This document shows, piece after piece, positions 32,946 to 40,910 of a stretch of DNA of 64,000 bases. Source of the stretch: Streptomyces platensis. Its GTDB lineage: Bacteria > Actinomycetota > Actinomycetes > Streptomycetales > Streptomycetaceae. A program made the position numbers and the translations under genes. The number at the start of each line of letters is the position of its first letter. Position 1 is the first letter of the stretch. The notes beneath the pieces are model-generated. The model searched no databases, had not been told where the DNA came from, and saw only the letters and a list, made by a program, of their open reading frames with translations. Location: assembly GCF_008704855.1 (NCBI RefSeq), contig NZ_CP023691.1, forward strand, positions 4,650,001 through 4,714,000, given 5' to 3'.

Positions 32946-34205
32946 TCAGCCGGTGAGCGGCACCTCCGGGTGGTCCGCCGGGTGGTCGGCCGGGCTCTCG
33001 TGGTCGCAGAGGTCCCCGGGGCCGTGGACGTCCCAGGCCGGGAACGGGTCGTCGGCCCTCGTGGGCGCGGGCTCGCCGGGGACGAGGAGACAGGCGTCCA
33101 GGGCGGCGTGCAGCGGCCCCGCACGCAGACCGGTGCCGATGAAGACGAGCTCCTGGCCGTTCGGGCCCGGCTCCACATCACGGGCCGGGTCCGACTCCGG
33201 ACCACGCCCCGGCCCCGGCTCCGTACGCCCCTCGTCCACGCCCGTCGGCTCGAAGCGGGCGACCGAACCGGCCTGGGACCACAGCCCGGTGACGCCGGGG
33301 CGGGTGGCCAGCCGGAAGAAGCCCTTGGAGCGCAGGATGCCGCCGAAGGCGCCGCTGTCGAGCTGCTCGGTGACGAAGTGCCAGAGGCGGGCCGGGTGGA
33401 AGGGGCGGTCGGCGCGGAAGACGGTACCGGTGATGCCGTACTCCTCGGTCTCCGGGACATGGTCGCCGTTGAGTTCCCGTACCCAGCCCGGCGCCTGCTG
33501 GGCGCGCTCCAGGTCGAAGCGGCCGGTGCCCAGAATCTCGGCGGGCGCCACCCTGCCGTGCCGGGCCGGGACGATACGGGCGGCCGGGTTGAGCCGGGCC
33601 AGCGTCGCCCGCAGGCGTTCCGCGGTCCCGGCGTCGACCAGGTCGGTCTTGTTGAGCACGAGGACGTCGGCGAACTCGATCTGGTCCATGAGGAGATCGC
33701 TGACCGTACGCTCGTCGTCCTCGTACTGGTCCAGGCCGCGTTCGGCGAGGCCGTCGCCGCCGGTGAGTTCGGGCAGGAAGCCGGCCGCGTCGACGACGGT
33801 GACCATGGTGTCCAGACGCGCGAGCTCGCCGAGCGTGGCGCCGTCATCGCGCGCAAAGGCGAAGGTCGCGGCGACCGGCATCGGTTCGGAGATGCCACTG
33901 GACTCGATCAGCAGATAGTCGAAGCGCCCCTCCCGGGCCAGCCGGTCGACCTCTTCCAGCAGATCGTCCCGCAGGGTGCAGCAGATGCACCCGTTGGTCA
34001 TCTCGACGAGCCGTTCCTCGGTACGGGACAGCGCCGCGCCGCCGCCGCGCACCAGGGCGGCGTCGATGTTGATCTCGCTCATGTCATTGACGATGACGGC
34101 GACGCGCAGGCCCTCCCGGTTGCCCAGGACGTGGTTGAGCAGGGTCGTCTTGCCGGCGCCGAGGAAACCGGAGAGGACGGTGACGGGCAGCCGGGGGTGC
34201 GCCAT
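32946..34205 (-). CDS. COG0523/CobW-family GTPase, likely zinc chaperone
   Basis: 419 residues. Walker A VTVLSGFLGAGKTTLLNHVL at residues 9-28, switch region VNDMSEINIDAALV, the metal-binding motif EMTNGCICCTLRDDLLEEV (CxCC near residue 75) and NKTDLVD as guanine motif (GTPase NKxD). The C-terminal CobW_C domain and a His/Asp-rich end (CDHESPADHPADHPEV) could bind metal. It directly follows a zinc-free L32 gene (6 bp gap) below a Zur-type box, the context of family members that deliver zinc under starvation. CobW in cobalt-corrin synthesis is unlikely because no cob genes are near. Confidence 0.9.
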   Translation of the reverse strand: MAHPRLPVTVLSGFLGAGKTTLLNHVLGNREGLRVAVIVNDMSEINIDAALVRGGGAALSRTEERLVEMTNGCICCTLRDDLLEEVDRLAREGRFDYLLIESSGISEPMPVAATFAFARDDGATLGELARLDTMVTVVDAAGFLPELTGGDGLAERGLDQYEDDERTVSDLLMDQIEFADVLVLNKTDLVDAGTAERLRATLARLNPAARIVPARHGRVAPAEILGTGRFDLERAQQAPGWVRELNGDHVPETEEYGITGTVFRADRPFHPARLWHFVTEQLDSGAFGGILRSKGFFRLATRPGVTGLWSQAGSVARFEPTGVDEGRTEPGPGRGPESDPARDVEPGPNGQELVFIGTGLRAGPLHAALDACLLVPGEPAPTRADDPFPAWDVHGPGDLCDHESPADHPADHPEVPLTG

Positions 34206-34211
34206 GGCCGG

Positions 34212-34382
34212 TCAGCCCTTCGGGTCGATCAGGCCGAGCCGGTAGGCCTTCGCCAGACGGCGCGGCACCTGGTACACGGAGCCGTCGACGGTGACCGGCA
34301 CCAGCTGGGGCGTGGTCGCCTTCCACTGGGCGCGGCGGTGGCGGGTGTTGCTGCGGGAGAGCTTGCGCTTGGGTACGGCCAT
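34212..34382 (-). CDS. rpmF: 50S ribosomal protein L32, zinc-independent (C-minus) form
   Basis: 56 residues from ATG 34382: MAVPKRKLSRSNTRHRRAQW then KATTPQLVPVTVDGSVYQVP and RRLAKAYRLGLIDPKG. The start and charge pattern are those of bacterial L32, but none of the zinc-ribbon cysteines remain. C-minus paralogues replace the zinc-binding protein when zinc is short, releasing zinc from ribosomes. The gene lies below a Zur-type box and six bases before the GTPase, so both form one zinc-starvation operon. It is short enough to be missed by length-filtered gene finding. Confidence 0.93.
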   Translation of the reverse strand: MAVPKRKLSRSNTRHRRAQWKATTPQLVPVTVDGSVYQVPRRLAKAYRLGLIDPKG

Positions 34383-34451
34383 GGGGCGGGCCTCCTACGG
34401 GACGGGCGGGTGCCGGCACGGTGCACCGGCGGACGTCGTCGGGAGGCTATA

Positions 34452-34472
34452 TGAAAATGGCTACCGTTTTCA
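34452..34472. promoter_or_regulatory. Zur box before rpmF and the COG0523 GTPase
   Basis: TGAAAATGG-CTA-CCGTTTTCA is a nine-base inverted repeat with one mismatch around a 3-bp centre, 70 bp upstream of rpmF. Streptomyces Zur sites have the TGAAAA...TTTTCA outline. The AT-rich block stands out from the surrounding GC-rich DNA. Zur with zinc should repress here. Confidence 0.75.
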
Positions 34473-34618
34473 ATTGAGCCCGGGGGTGGGGGCGGGGGCG
34501 GGGCAGGGACGCGGGCCGTTCCGTCCGCCAACGCCCGCGCACGCGCCGGCCCGGGGCGGCCCGCAGCAGGCCACCCCGGGCGGCGGCCCGACCGGGCGGA
34601 AAACTCCCCGTTCCGGCG

Positions 34619-35674
34619 TCAGATCGTCGCGGTGTCGATCACGAAGCGGTAGCGCACATCGCTCGCCATGACCCGCTCGTACGCCTCGTTGATCTGGTCC
34701 GCGCCGATCACCTCGATGTCCGCGGCCAGCCCGTGCTCCCCGCAGAAGTCGAGCATCTCCTGGGTCTCCGGGATGCCGCCGATCATCGAGCCGGCGATCG
34801 ACTTGCGCTGCGGTATCAGCGCGAACGGCGCGACCGGCAGCGGGCTTTCCGGTGCGCCGACCTGCACCAGCGTGCCGTCGGTGCGCAGCAGCCCGAGGTA
34901 GGCGTTCAGGTCCAGGTTGGCCGAGACGGTGTTGACGATCAGATCGAAGGTGCCCGCCAGCTCCTCGAAGGTCGCCGGGTCGGACGTCGCGTAGTAGTGG
35001 TCCGCGCCCAGCCGCAGCCCGTCGTCCTTCTTGCGCAGCGACTGGCTCAGCACGGTGACCTCCGCGCCCATCGCATGCGCGATCTTCACACCCATGTGGC
35101 CGAGGCCGCCCAGGCCGACGATCGCGACCTTCTTGCCGGGACCGGCCTGCCAGTGGGCGAGCGGCGAGTAGAGGGTGATGCCGGCGCACAGCAGCGGGGC
35201 CGCGGCGTCCAGCGGGATGCTCTCGGGGATGCGCAGGGCGTAGTTCTCGTCGACGACGATATGGGTGGAGTAGCCGCCGTAGGTGGTCTCGCCGTCCCGG
35301 CCCGTGGCGTTGTACGTGCCGACGTTGCCGAGCTCGCCGGTGCAGTACTGCTCAAGCCCGGCACGGCAGTTCGCGCACTCCCGGCAGGAGTCGACGAAGC
35401 AGCCGACGCCGACCCGGTCGCCTGCCCGGTAGCGGGTCACCTCGGCGCCGACCTCGGCCACCACACCGGCGATCTCATGGCCGGGAACGATCGGGAAGGC
35501 CCCGCCGTCGCCCCACTCGGCGCGCACGGTGTGGATGTCGGAGTGGCAGATGCCGGCGTACTTGATGTCGATCAGGATGTCGTGGGCACCCAGCTCGCGG
35601 CGCGGAATCGTGGTCCGCTCCAGCGGTGCTTTCGGGGCGGGTGCGGCGTACGCGAAGACAGAGGTGTGCGTCAT
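34619..35674 (-). CDS. Zinc-dependent NADP(H) alcohol dehydrogenase (YahK/CAD-like)
   Basis: 351 residues from ATG 35674. Catalytic zinc site: DIKYAGICHSDIHTVRAEWG (Cys about 42) and PIVPGHEIAGVVAEVGAEVT (His, Glu about 65). Structural zinc: GVGCFVDSCRECANCRAGLE with four cysteines. Cofactor loop: KVAIVGLGGLGHMGVKIAHA. This places it in the cinnamyl-alcohol dehydrogenase/YahK branch of medium-chain dehydrogenases, which reduce aldehydes with NADPH. The gene appears alone; physiological substrate unknown. Its close position to the zinc operon is probably accidental, although the enzyme needs two zinc ions. Confidence 0.9.
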   Translation of the reverse strand: MTHTSVFAYAAPAPKAPLERTTIPRRELGAHDILIDIKYAGICHSDIHTVRAEWGDGGAFPIVPGHEIAGVVAEVGAEVTRYRAGDRVGVGCFVDSCRECANCRAGLEQYCTGELGNVGTYNATGRDGETTYGGYSTHIVVDENYALRIPESIPLDAAAPLLCAGITLYSPLAHWQAGPGKKVAIVGLGGLGHMGVKIAHAMGAEVTVLSQSLRKKDDGLRLGADHYYATSDPATFEELAGTFDLIVNTVSANLDLNAYLGLLRTDGTLVQVGAPESPLPVAPFALIPQRKSIAGSMIGGIPETQEMLDFCGEHGLAADIEVIGADQINEAYERVMASDVRYRFVIDTATI

Positions 35675-35816
35675 GCCACCGAGCATGCGTCGTGCCGCAC
35701 GCCCCAGCCAGTGCCCCCTTCAACATATGCATGGTGTGCCTAGTACTGACGGAACCACCCTCCGGGGCAGGCCGGGGGGCGGCCGCCGGCCGTGCGCTCC
35801 GGCGGCCGGCGTCGGA

Positions 35817-36164
35817 TCAGGCGAAGACCACCGAACGCACCTTCAGCCGCTCCGAGCCATGACCGCCGTTCGGCCGGAGGGTGAAGTAGTCCCCGGTGCA
35901 GTCGACGCCCGTGAACAGCGTGGCGACGGACGCGGTGTAGTTCTTCGGGGTGTGCGCGGGCGGTACGGCCGGGTCGGCCACCTCGGGCAGGGTGATGCAC
36001 ACCCGGCTCACCGGGTCGGGCAGCAGTCCCACGTGCGGGGTGCCGGTCTGGTCGGTGTAGACGTAGGTGAAGGGGCCGGTGGCCGCGCCCGCCGGGGAGG
36101 CGGGCAGGGACAGGGTGAGCGCGAGCGCGCTGACGGCGAGGGCGGTGGTGTGACGAAGACGCAT
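35817..36164 (-). CDS. Small secreted protein, function unknown
   Basis: 115 residues. Sec signal peptide (TTALAVSALALTLSLPASPA, cleavage after AGA), mature part about 87 residues with two cysteines (SRVCITLPEV and TGVDCTGDYFTLRP) that could pair. Beta-rich, ends LKVRSVVFA. I know no family. It resembles in size and layout the secreted proteins at 48595 and 60968 of this window, all with a single Cys pair and a TG(V/R)DCTG-type loop in two of them. Confidence 0.65.
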   Translation of the reverse strand: MRLRHTTALAVSALALTLSLPASPAGAATGPFTYVYTDQTGTPHVGLLPDPVSRVCITLPEVADPAVPPAHTPKNYTASVATLFTGVDCTGDYFTLRPNGGHGSERLKVRSVVFA

Positions 36165-36290
36165 ACAGACATTCCTTCCGTTCCGGTTCTGTGCGGAATG
36201 TGTGCTTCCCGGCCTGCCGCCCGGTGATGTGCGTCGTCACACGAAGGAGTTGCGGCGAAACGATCCCTCGGCGGTTGTTCGGGCCGGGCG

Positions 36291-36860
36291 CTAGGGCTGC
36301 CGACCCCCGTCGTACCGCGCCCGCAAGATTTCGGCGCTCCGCTCGCACCAGTCGCGGGTCTCCCGTTCGAAAGCCAGACCGCGCAGACAGGTCAGATACG
36401 GGCCGAGCCGCGTGCCGTGGGCCAGGAAATCCGCCTCGTCCCTCCCGCCGCGCAGCCGCGCCGCCAGCTGTTCGAGGATCCCGGCCTTGGCGGCGGCGGT
36501 CCGGGCCCGCGCGGCCAGTTGCTCGATCACCGGCGCGGCCTCGATCCGGTCCACGGCCTGCACCTTGACCAGCAGATCGTCGCGGATGAACGACGGCTTG
36601 GCGGTGGCCGCCGCGAACCGCTCCAGCTCGGCCAGACCCTCCTCGGTGACATGGAACAGCCGCTTGTTGGGCCGGGTCTCCTGGATCACCTGGCGGCCGG
36701 CGATCAGCCCGTCCGCCTCGAGTTTGGTCAGCTCCGCGTAGAGCTGCTGCGGCAGTGCGTGCCAGAAATTGGCGACTCCGGCATCGAACGCCTTGGCCAG
36801 CTGATAGCCGCTGTACTCGCCGTCCAGCAGCGCCGCCAGCACCGCGTGCCTGAGAGCCAT
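36291..36860 (-). CDS. PadR family transcriptional regulator
   Basis: 189 residues from ATG 36860. N-terminal PadR winged helix: LRHAVLAALLDGEYSGYQLA, AKAFDAGVANFWHALPQQLY, AELTKLEADGLIAGRQVIQE and the wing NKRLFHVTEEGLAEL. The C-terminal Vir-type helical domain (residues 95-189) supplies the dimer contacts. PadR proteins repress genes for detoxification of phenolic acids or for drug export. The palindrome at 36900 lies between it and the divergent SnoaL-like gene, the probable target. Confidence 0.9.
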   Translation of the reverse strand: MALRHAVLAALLDGEYSGYQLAKAFDAGVANFWHALPQQLYAELTKLEADGLIAGRQVIQETRPNKRLFHVTEEGLAELERFAAATAKPSFIRDDLLVKVQAVDRIEAAPVIEQLAARARTAAAKAGILEQLAARLRGGRDEADFLAHGTRLGPYLTCLRGLAFERETRDWCERSAEILRARYDGGRQP

Positions 36861-36899
36861 GGCCGGCCACCCCTTCCCATACTCAAGAATATGACTAAT

Positions 36900-36915
36900 C
36901 ATAGTCGTGACTATG
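36900..36915. promoter_or_regulatory. PadR operator candidate
   Basis: CATAGTC-GT-GACTATG is a perfect 7-bp inverted repeat with a 2-bp centre. A second partial copy (ATGACTAATCATAG) lies directly to the left. The site is 40 bp upstream of the PadR start and 80 bp upstream of the divergent gene. Confidence 0.65.
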
Positions 36916-36994
36916 AGGGCGAGGTCCATCGCCGCGGCCGGGGCATGGCCGGGGTCGCCCGGACCGCTGCCCGGCCGAGGCGAGGAGGAAAGTC

Positions 36995-37426
36995 ATGGGG
37001 ACGACCGCGGACCGCTTCAAGGCGGCGGTGGAGGCAAAGGAACTCGGCGCGGTGGAGGAGCTGTTCACCGAGGACGTCCGCCTCTACAGCCCGGTGAAGT
37101 TCACGCCCTTCGAGGGGCGGCCGATGGTGCTCGGGCTGTTCGGGGTGCTGCTGCGCACCTTCGAGGACTTCCGCTACGTCGGCGAGCTGACGGGCAGCGC
37201 ACAGACGGCGGCGGGCCCGGACGGCGGCTCCGCCGACTCCACGGTCCTGATCTTCCGGGCCACCGTGAACGGCAAGGAGATCCACGGCATCGACCTGCTC
37301 CAGTTCGACGAGGCGGGCCGGATCAAGGAGTTCACGGTGATGGTGCGCCCGCAGTCCGCGGTGCATGCGCTGGGCGAGGCGGTGCTGGCCGGGCTGGTCG
37401 AGGACGGGCTGGTGCCCCAGGCGTAG
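36995..37426 (+). CDS. SnoaL-like / nuclear transport factor 2 fold protein
   Basis: 143 residues from ATG 36995, with GAGGAGG upstream. The sequence starts DRFKAAVEAKELGAVEELFT, EDVRLYSPVKFTPFEGRPMV, has strands STVLIFRATVNGKEIHGIDL and LQFDEAGRIKEFTVMVRPQS, the pattern of the SnoaL/NTF2 cone fold. Members are polyketide cyclases, isomerases or simple ligand binders. The divergent PadR gene suggests a response to a toxic small molecule. Confidence 0.82.
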   Translation: MGTTADRFKAAVEAKELGAVEELFTEDVRLYSPVKFTPFEGRPMVLGLFGVLLRTFEDFRYVGELTGSAQTAAGPDGGSADSTVLIFRATVNGKEIHGIDLLQFDEAGRIKEFTVMVRPQSAVHALGEAVLAGLVEDGLVPQA

Positions 37427-37527
37427 GGCGGCCCGGCCGGACGGCCGCTGGGTGGAGGGGCGGCCGCGGCCGGACGGCGGCCCGCCTCGTGCACGGATGC
37501 CGTGGCAGGGCGGGCCGGAGAGCTCGG

Positions 37528-38431
37528 CTAGGTCGTTTCCTTCGGATCATCTGGCTGACCAGATGAAGATGGCGGCGAGGTGGAGTCCGGCGAGGTAGAT
37601 GGTGGCGGTCTTGTCGTAGCGGGTGGCCAGGCCTCGCCACTGCTTGAGTTTGTTGATGCAGCGCTCGACCGTGTTGCGTTGCTTGTAGGCGTCGCGGTCG
37701 AAGGCCGGTGGCCTGCCGCCGCGGCTGCCGAGGCGTTTGCGGTGGGCGGCCTGGTCGGCGGGCTGTGGGATCACGGCCCGGATCCCGCGCCGGCGGAGAT
37801 GGGTTCGGATCGCGCGGGACGAGTACGCCTTGTCGGCCAGGATTACCGTCGGCGTGATTTTGGGGCGGCCGGTCCTGCGCGGGACCCGTAAACGGGTCAT
37901 GACTTCGGTGAACGCGGGTGCGTCACCGGCCTGACCGGGAGTGATGACGAAGGCCAGCGGACGGCAGTGGCCGTCGGCGGCGAGGTGGATCTTGGTGGTC
38001 AGTCCGCCGCGGGAGCGTCCGAGGGCATGGTCGACGGGCTCACCGGCCGGGGCCCCTTTTGACGGGCCCCGGCGGCGTGCTGGTGGGCACGGACGATGGT
38101 GGAGTCGACCGCGACGACCCAGTCCAGATCGCCTTCGGCGTCGGCCTGAGCCAGGAGGGCGGTGAAGACCTTCTCCCAGGTGCCGTCAGCGGCCCACTTC
38201 CGCAGCCGGTTGTGGGCGCCCTTCCAGGAGCCGAAGTGCTCGGGCAGGTCCATCCACGGTGTCCCGGTGCGGTACTTGAACGCGATCGCGTCGATCACCT
38301 GCCGGTGATCCCGCCACCGCCCTCCCCGTTTCGGAGTCCGGTCCGGCAGCAACGGCTCAATGCGGGCCCACTGGGCGTCAGTCAACGACACACCAGACCA
38401 ACGATCAGATGATCTGAAAGAAACGGCCTAG
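37528..38431 (-). mobile_element. IS5-family insertion sequence with transposase frameshift
   Basis: About 900 bp between CTAG target copies at 37528-37531 and 38428-38431. Terminal inverted repeats read GGTCGTTTCCTTCGGATCAT at the left and GGCCGTTTCTTTCAGATCAT at the right (reverse complement), 17 of 20 matching. It holds one transposase gene in two overlapping frames. The right CTAG supplies the TAG stop of the ferredoxin gene. Confidence 0.85.
37547..38391 (-). CDS. IS5-family transposase expressed by programmed frameshift
   Basis: First frame 38391-37999 (130 residues): MSLTDAQWARIEPLLPDRTP, the DUF4096 N-domain and the first catalytic Asp in WVVAVDSTIVRAHQHAAG. Second frame 37900-37547, open further upstream: VILADKAYSSRAIRTHLRRR (second Asp) and RNTVERCINKLKQWRGLATR (catalytic Glu). 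The frames change near 38056, where the message reads A-AAA-GGG-G just after AHQHAAGARQ; after it the second frame gives EPVDHALGRSRGGLTTKIHL. This slippery site is common in Streptomyces IS5 elements, so the fusion is probably active rather than decayed. Confidence 0.82.
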
Positions 38432-38643
38432 ACCCGTTCGGCCTGTTCGGTCTGCTCCACCGTGATCGCCGCGGCCGGGCAGATGGCCGCCGCCTCGTGC
38501 ACCGCGTCATGCAGTGCGGCCGGCGGTTCGGCGTCGAGCAGCAGCACGATGCCGTCCTCCTCGCGCTGGTCGAACACCTCCGGCGCGGACAGCACACAGC
38601 TTCCGGCGCCGCAGCACTTGTCCTGGTCAATGGTGACGCGCAT
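38428..38643 (-). CDS. 3Fe-4S ferredoxin, P450 partner
   Basis: 71 residues from ATG 38643, with GGAGAG upstream (an ATG four codons earlier lacks one). Cluster ligands: DQDKCCGAGSCVLSAPEVFD (Cys at positions of the CxxxxxC motif) and AAAICPAAAITVEQ (third Cys followed by Pro). The missing fourth ligand gives a 3Fe-4S cluster, as in ferredoxins that reduce CYP105 enzymes (SoyB/FdxH type). It follows the P450 gene by about 100 bp on the same strand. The TAG stop lies in the CTAG duplicated by the IS5 insertion, so the coding sequence is unharmed. Confidence 0.9.
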   Translation of the reverse strand: MRVTIDQDKCCGAGSCVLSAPEVFDQREEDGIVLLLDAEPPAALHDAVHEAAAICPAAAITVEQTEQAERV

Positions 38644-38745
38644 GGTTCTCTCCAAGATGGGCCGCCCGGCCCCTGACGGCCGTGGACGGACGGGCTGGAA
38701 CGGGAGGACGGGAACGGCCGGGTCGGCGCTGCCGGGCGCGGGTGC

Positions 38746-39984
38746 TCACCACGCGACGGGCAGCGCGTGCACCCCGTAAATCCCCATGTCATGACGGAAC
38801 GGGATGTCCTCGAAGGGGATGTCGAGCCGCAGGCCGGGCAGCCGGCGCAGCAGGGTTTCGAGGGCGATCTGGAGTTCCACCCGGGCGAGCGGCTGGCCCA
38901 GACACTGGTGGACGCCGAAGCCGAAGGCGACATGACGGCGGGCATCGCGGCCGACGTCGAGTGCGGCGCCCCCGGGGAAGATCTCCTCGTCGCGGTTGGC
39001 GGTGTTGAGCACGCACAGCACGCCCTCACCGGCGCGGATGGTGCGGCCGCCGATCGTGACGTCCTCGTCGGCGATCCGCGGGAGACCGTTGTGGACGATC
39101 GTCAGATAGCGCAGCAGCTCCTCGACGGCGCCCGTGATCAGCGAGGGCTCCGCGCGCAGCCGCGCCAGCTGATCGGGGTTGCGCAGCAGCGTGAGGGTGG
39201 ACAGCGCGGTCATGTTGGCGGTGGTCTCATGGCCCGCGACCAGTAACAGCCGTCCCATGGAGGCGATGGCCGCGTTGTCGAGTTCCCCGCGGGCGACCAG
39301 TCGGCTGACGATGCCGTCATCGGGCGCACGCCGTTTGGACTCGGCGAGCCGGCTCAGGAAGTCCTGAAGCTCCTCCTGCGCGACGCGCACCTGCTCGACG
39401 CTCGACCGGAGGCTGAGCAGCACGCTGCTGCACTTCTGGAAGAACTCGTGGTCGTCATAGGGGACGCCGAGCAGCAGACAGATCACCAGGGACGGCAGCG
39501 GCAGCGCGAACTCCGCGACCAGGTCGGCCGCCTGCCGCCCCTCGGTCATCCGGTCGAGCAGCCCGTCGGCGATGCGCTGCACCTCGGGGCGCATCGCCGC
39601 CATCTTCTTCACCATGAAGTCGGCGGTGAGCATTCGGCGCAGCCGGGCGTGCTCGGGGTCGTCCTGGCGGATGAACGAGGGGTTTCCGGTGGCGAATTGC
39701 CGTCCGCCGGCGGTCAGGAACGGAAATCCCGGGCGGGTCGCATCGGCACTGAACCGTGGATCGCCGAGCACCTCCCGTACATCCTGATGCCGGGTCACCA
39801 GCCAACAGGAGGAGCCGTCCCACAGCGTGGCCCGGGTGATCGGCTCCTCACGGTGGGCCCGTGCGATCTCGGGGGCCGGGTCGAAGGGGCAGCCGGCGGC
39901 CCGTGCGGCGGGGACGGCGACGGGGGAGCGGCCGGTGTCCGGTCCGGTGTCCTGCTCCCTTGCGATGCGTTCTGTGGTCGTCAT
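38746..39984 (-). CDS. Cytochrome P450, CYP105-like
   Basis: 412 residues from ATG 39984. Motifs in order: PDFxADATRPGFPFL-like region after VREVLGDPRFSADATRPGFP, I-helix LLVAGHETTANMTALSTLTL (about residue 250), the ExxR pair in AVEELLRYLTIVHNGLPRIA (ExxR: EELLR), and the heme loop FGFGVHQCLGQPLARVELQI with axial Cys near 358. The DIPFEDIPFRHDMGIYGVHA end resembles CYP105 members, versatile hydroxylases of drugs and macrolides. The ferredoxin is downstream; a MarR gene diverges upstream. The natural substrate is not evident and no biosynthetic cluster surrounds it. Confidence 0.92.
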   Translation of the reverse strand: MTTTERIAREQDTGPDTGRSPVAVPAARAAGCPFDPAPEIARAHREEPITRATLWDGSSCWLVTRHQDVREVLGDPRFSADATRPGFPFLTAGGRQFATGNPSFIRQDDPEHARLRRMLTADFMVKKMAAMRPEVQRIADGLLDRMTEGRQAADLVAEFALPLPSLVICLLLGVPYDDHEFFQKCSSVLLSLRSSVEQVRVAQEELQDFLSRLAESKRRAPDDGIVSRLVARGELDNAAIASMGRLLLVAGHETTANMTALSTLTLLRNPDQLARLRAEPSLITGAVEELLRYLTIVHNGLPRIADEDVTIGGRTIRAGEGVLCVLNTANRDEEIFPGGAALDVGRDARRHVAFGFGVHQCLGQPLARVELQIALETLLRRLPGLRLDIPFEDIPFRHDMGIYGVHALPVAW

Positions 39985-40144
39985 GCGGCTGGTCCTTCCA
40001 CGATCGGGACACGGCGGTGCCGTGGCGAACGGTGCGGGTGGCGCCACTCCTTGACGGGACATACGAACTCGGCGGCCGATTCGGTGGTCGACTCGGCGGC
40101 CGCGGTGACCAGCGGAGATCACTGTCGGCGACAGCTAGTTACCT

Positions 40145-40162
40145 AACTTAAGCAACTAAGTT
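40145..40162. promoter_or_regulatory. MarR operator candidate between P450 and MarR
   Basis: AACTTA-AGCAAC-TAAGTT: perfect 6-bp arms, 6-bp centre, inside a locally AT-rich stretch (AGTTACC directly left and GTTGTTTC directly right extend the dyad). It is 160 bp upstream of the P450 start and 145 bp upstream of the MarR start. Confidence 0.6.
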
Positions 40163-40307
40163 GTTTCTACGCTAACTCACCCTCGGAGGGGGCGGGAAGG
40201 GGAGAACGTGGTGCACACGAGGTTGGCTCAAACCGAGCCGACGCCCGTACGGAACGGGCAGGTCACGGGGCGGATCGCCGCGCCGCGCGGGCCGCTAAAG
40301 TGCCTGC

Positions 40308-40805
40308 ATGCCGGACCCCGGAAGAGACCAGGATCCCACCGTCGCACTGCAAAGAGTGCTGGCCACGCTGTCCTACCTGCTCACCCGCTCCCGGGCGCAC
40401 GAACGCCAGGCGGCCGAAGCGGGCGTCACGGCGGCCCGCTCCGATCTGTGGCTGCTGATGGCCCTGGAGGACAGCGGAGGCATCAGCAGGGTCGGTGATC
40501 TGGCCGCGCTGCTGATGGTCGAGCCGCCGCATGTCACCCGCCAGATCGGCCGGTTGGAGTCCCAGGACCTGGTCGAACGGACCCCGGACTCCCTCGACCG
40601 CCGTGCCCGCAAAGTGGCGATCACCCCGCACGGCAAGGCCGTCCTCAACCGTCTGCAACAAACCAGCCATGCCGGCCTCCACGAGGCCCTCGCCGGATTC
40701 GACGACACCGACATCGCCGCCACCGTCGCCGTCCTCAACCACCTGGTGGCCTACGCCCGCCGCAAGCACTCGGACGAGGAACGGCAGCGGGGGCGGGGGA
40801 TGTGA
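40308..40805 (+). CDS. MarR family regulator divergent from P450
   Basis: 165 residues from ATG 40308. Winged helix: ARSDLWLLMALEDSGGISRV, GDLAALLMVEPPHVTRQIGR (recognition helix), and TPDSLDRRARKVAITPHGKA (wing). N- and C-terminal helices give the dimer. The divergent arrangement and the dyad at 40145 point to repression of the P450-ferredoxin operon with release by an aromatic substrate (inference). Confidence 0.88.
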   Translation: MPDPGRDQDPTVALQRVLATLSYLLTRSRAHERQAAEAGVTAARSDLWLLMALEDSGGISRVGDLAALLMVEPPHVTRQIGRLESQDLVERTPDSLDRRARKVAITPHGKAVLNRLQQTSHAGLHEALAGFDDTDIAATVAVLNHLVAYARRKHSDEERQRGRGM

Positions 40806-40823
40806 GGAGGGCGGGGCGGAGCA

Positions 40824-40879
40824 GGGCGGAGGCGGAGTAGGGGGGAGTCTTCGGCCCGCCTCCGACTCCGCCTCTGCCC
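40824..40879. terminator. Terminator between the convergent MarR and flotillin genes
   Basis: GGGCGGAGGCGGAGT (40824-40838) pairs with ACTCCGCCTCTGCCC (40865-40879) with one mismatch; the 26-base interior also folds partly. Suitable for both directions. Confidence 0.65.
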
Positions 40880-40910
40880 GGCCCCGGTTTCCGTCCCCGC
40901 CCCGTCGCTG

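Noticed and set aside
32946..34205. CobW as part of a cobalamin gene cluster
   Set aside because: No cob/cbi genes or cobalamin riboswitch nearby; L32 paralogue and Zur box argue for zinc.
37547..38391. IS5 transposase as two separate genes or a pseudogene
   Set aside because: The frames overlap at an AAAAGGGG slippery site and all catalytic residues are kept, which fits programmed frameshifting.
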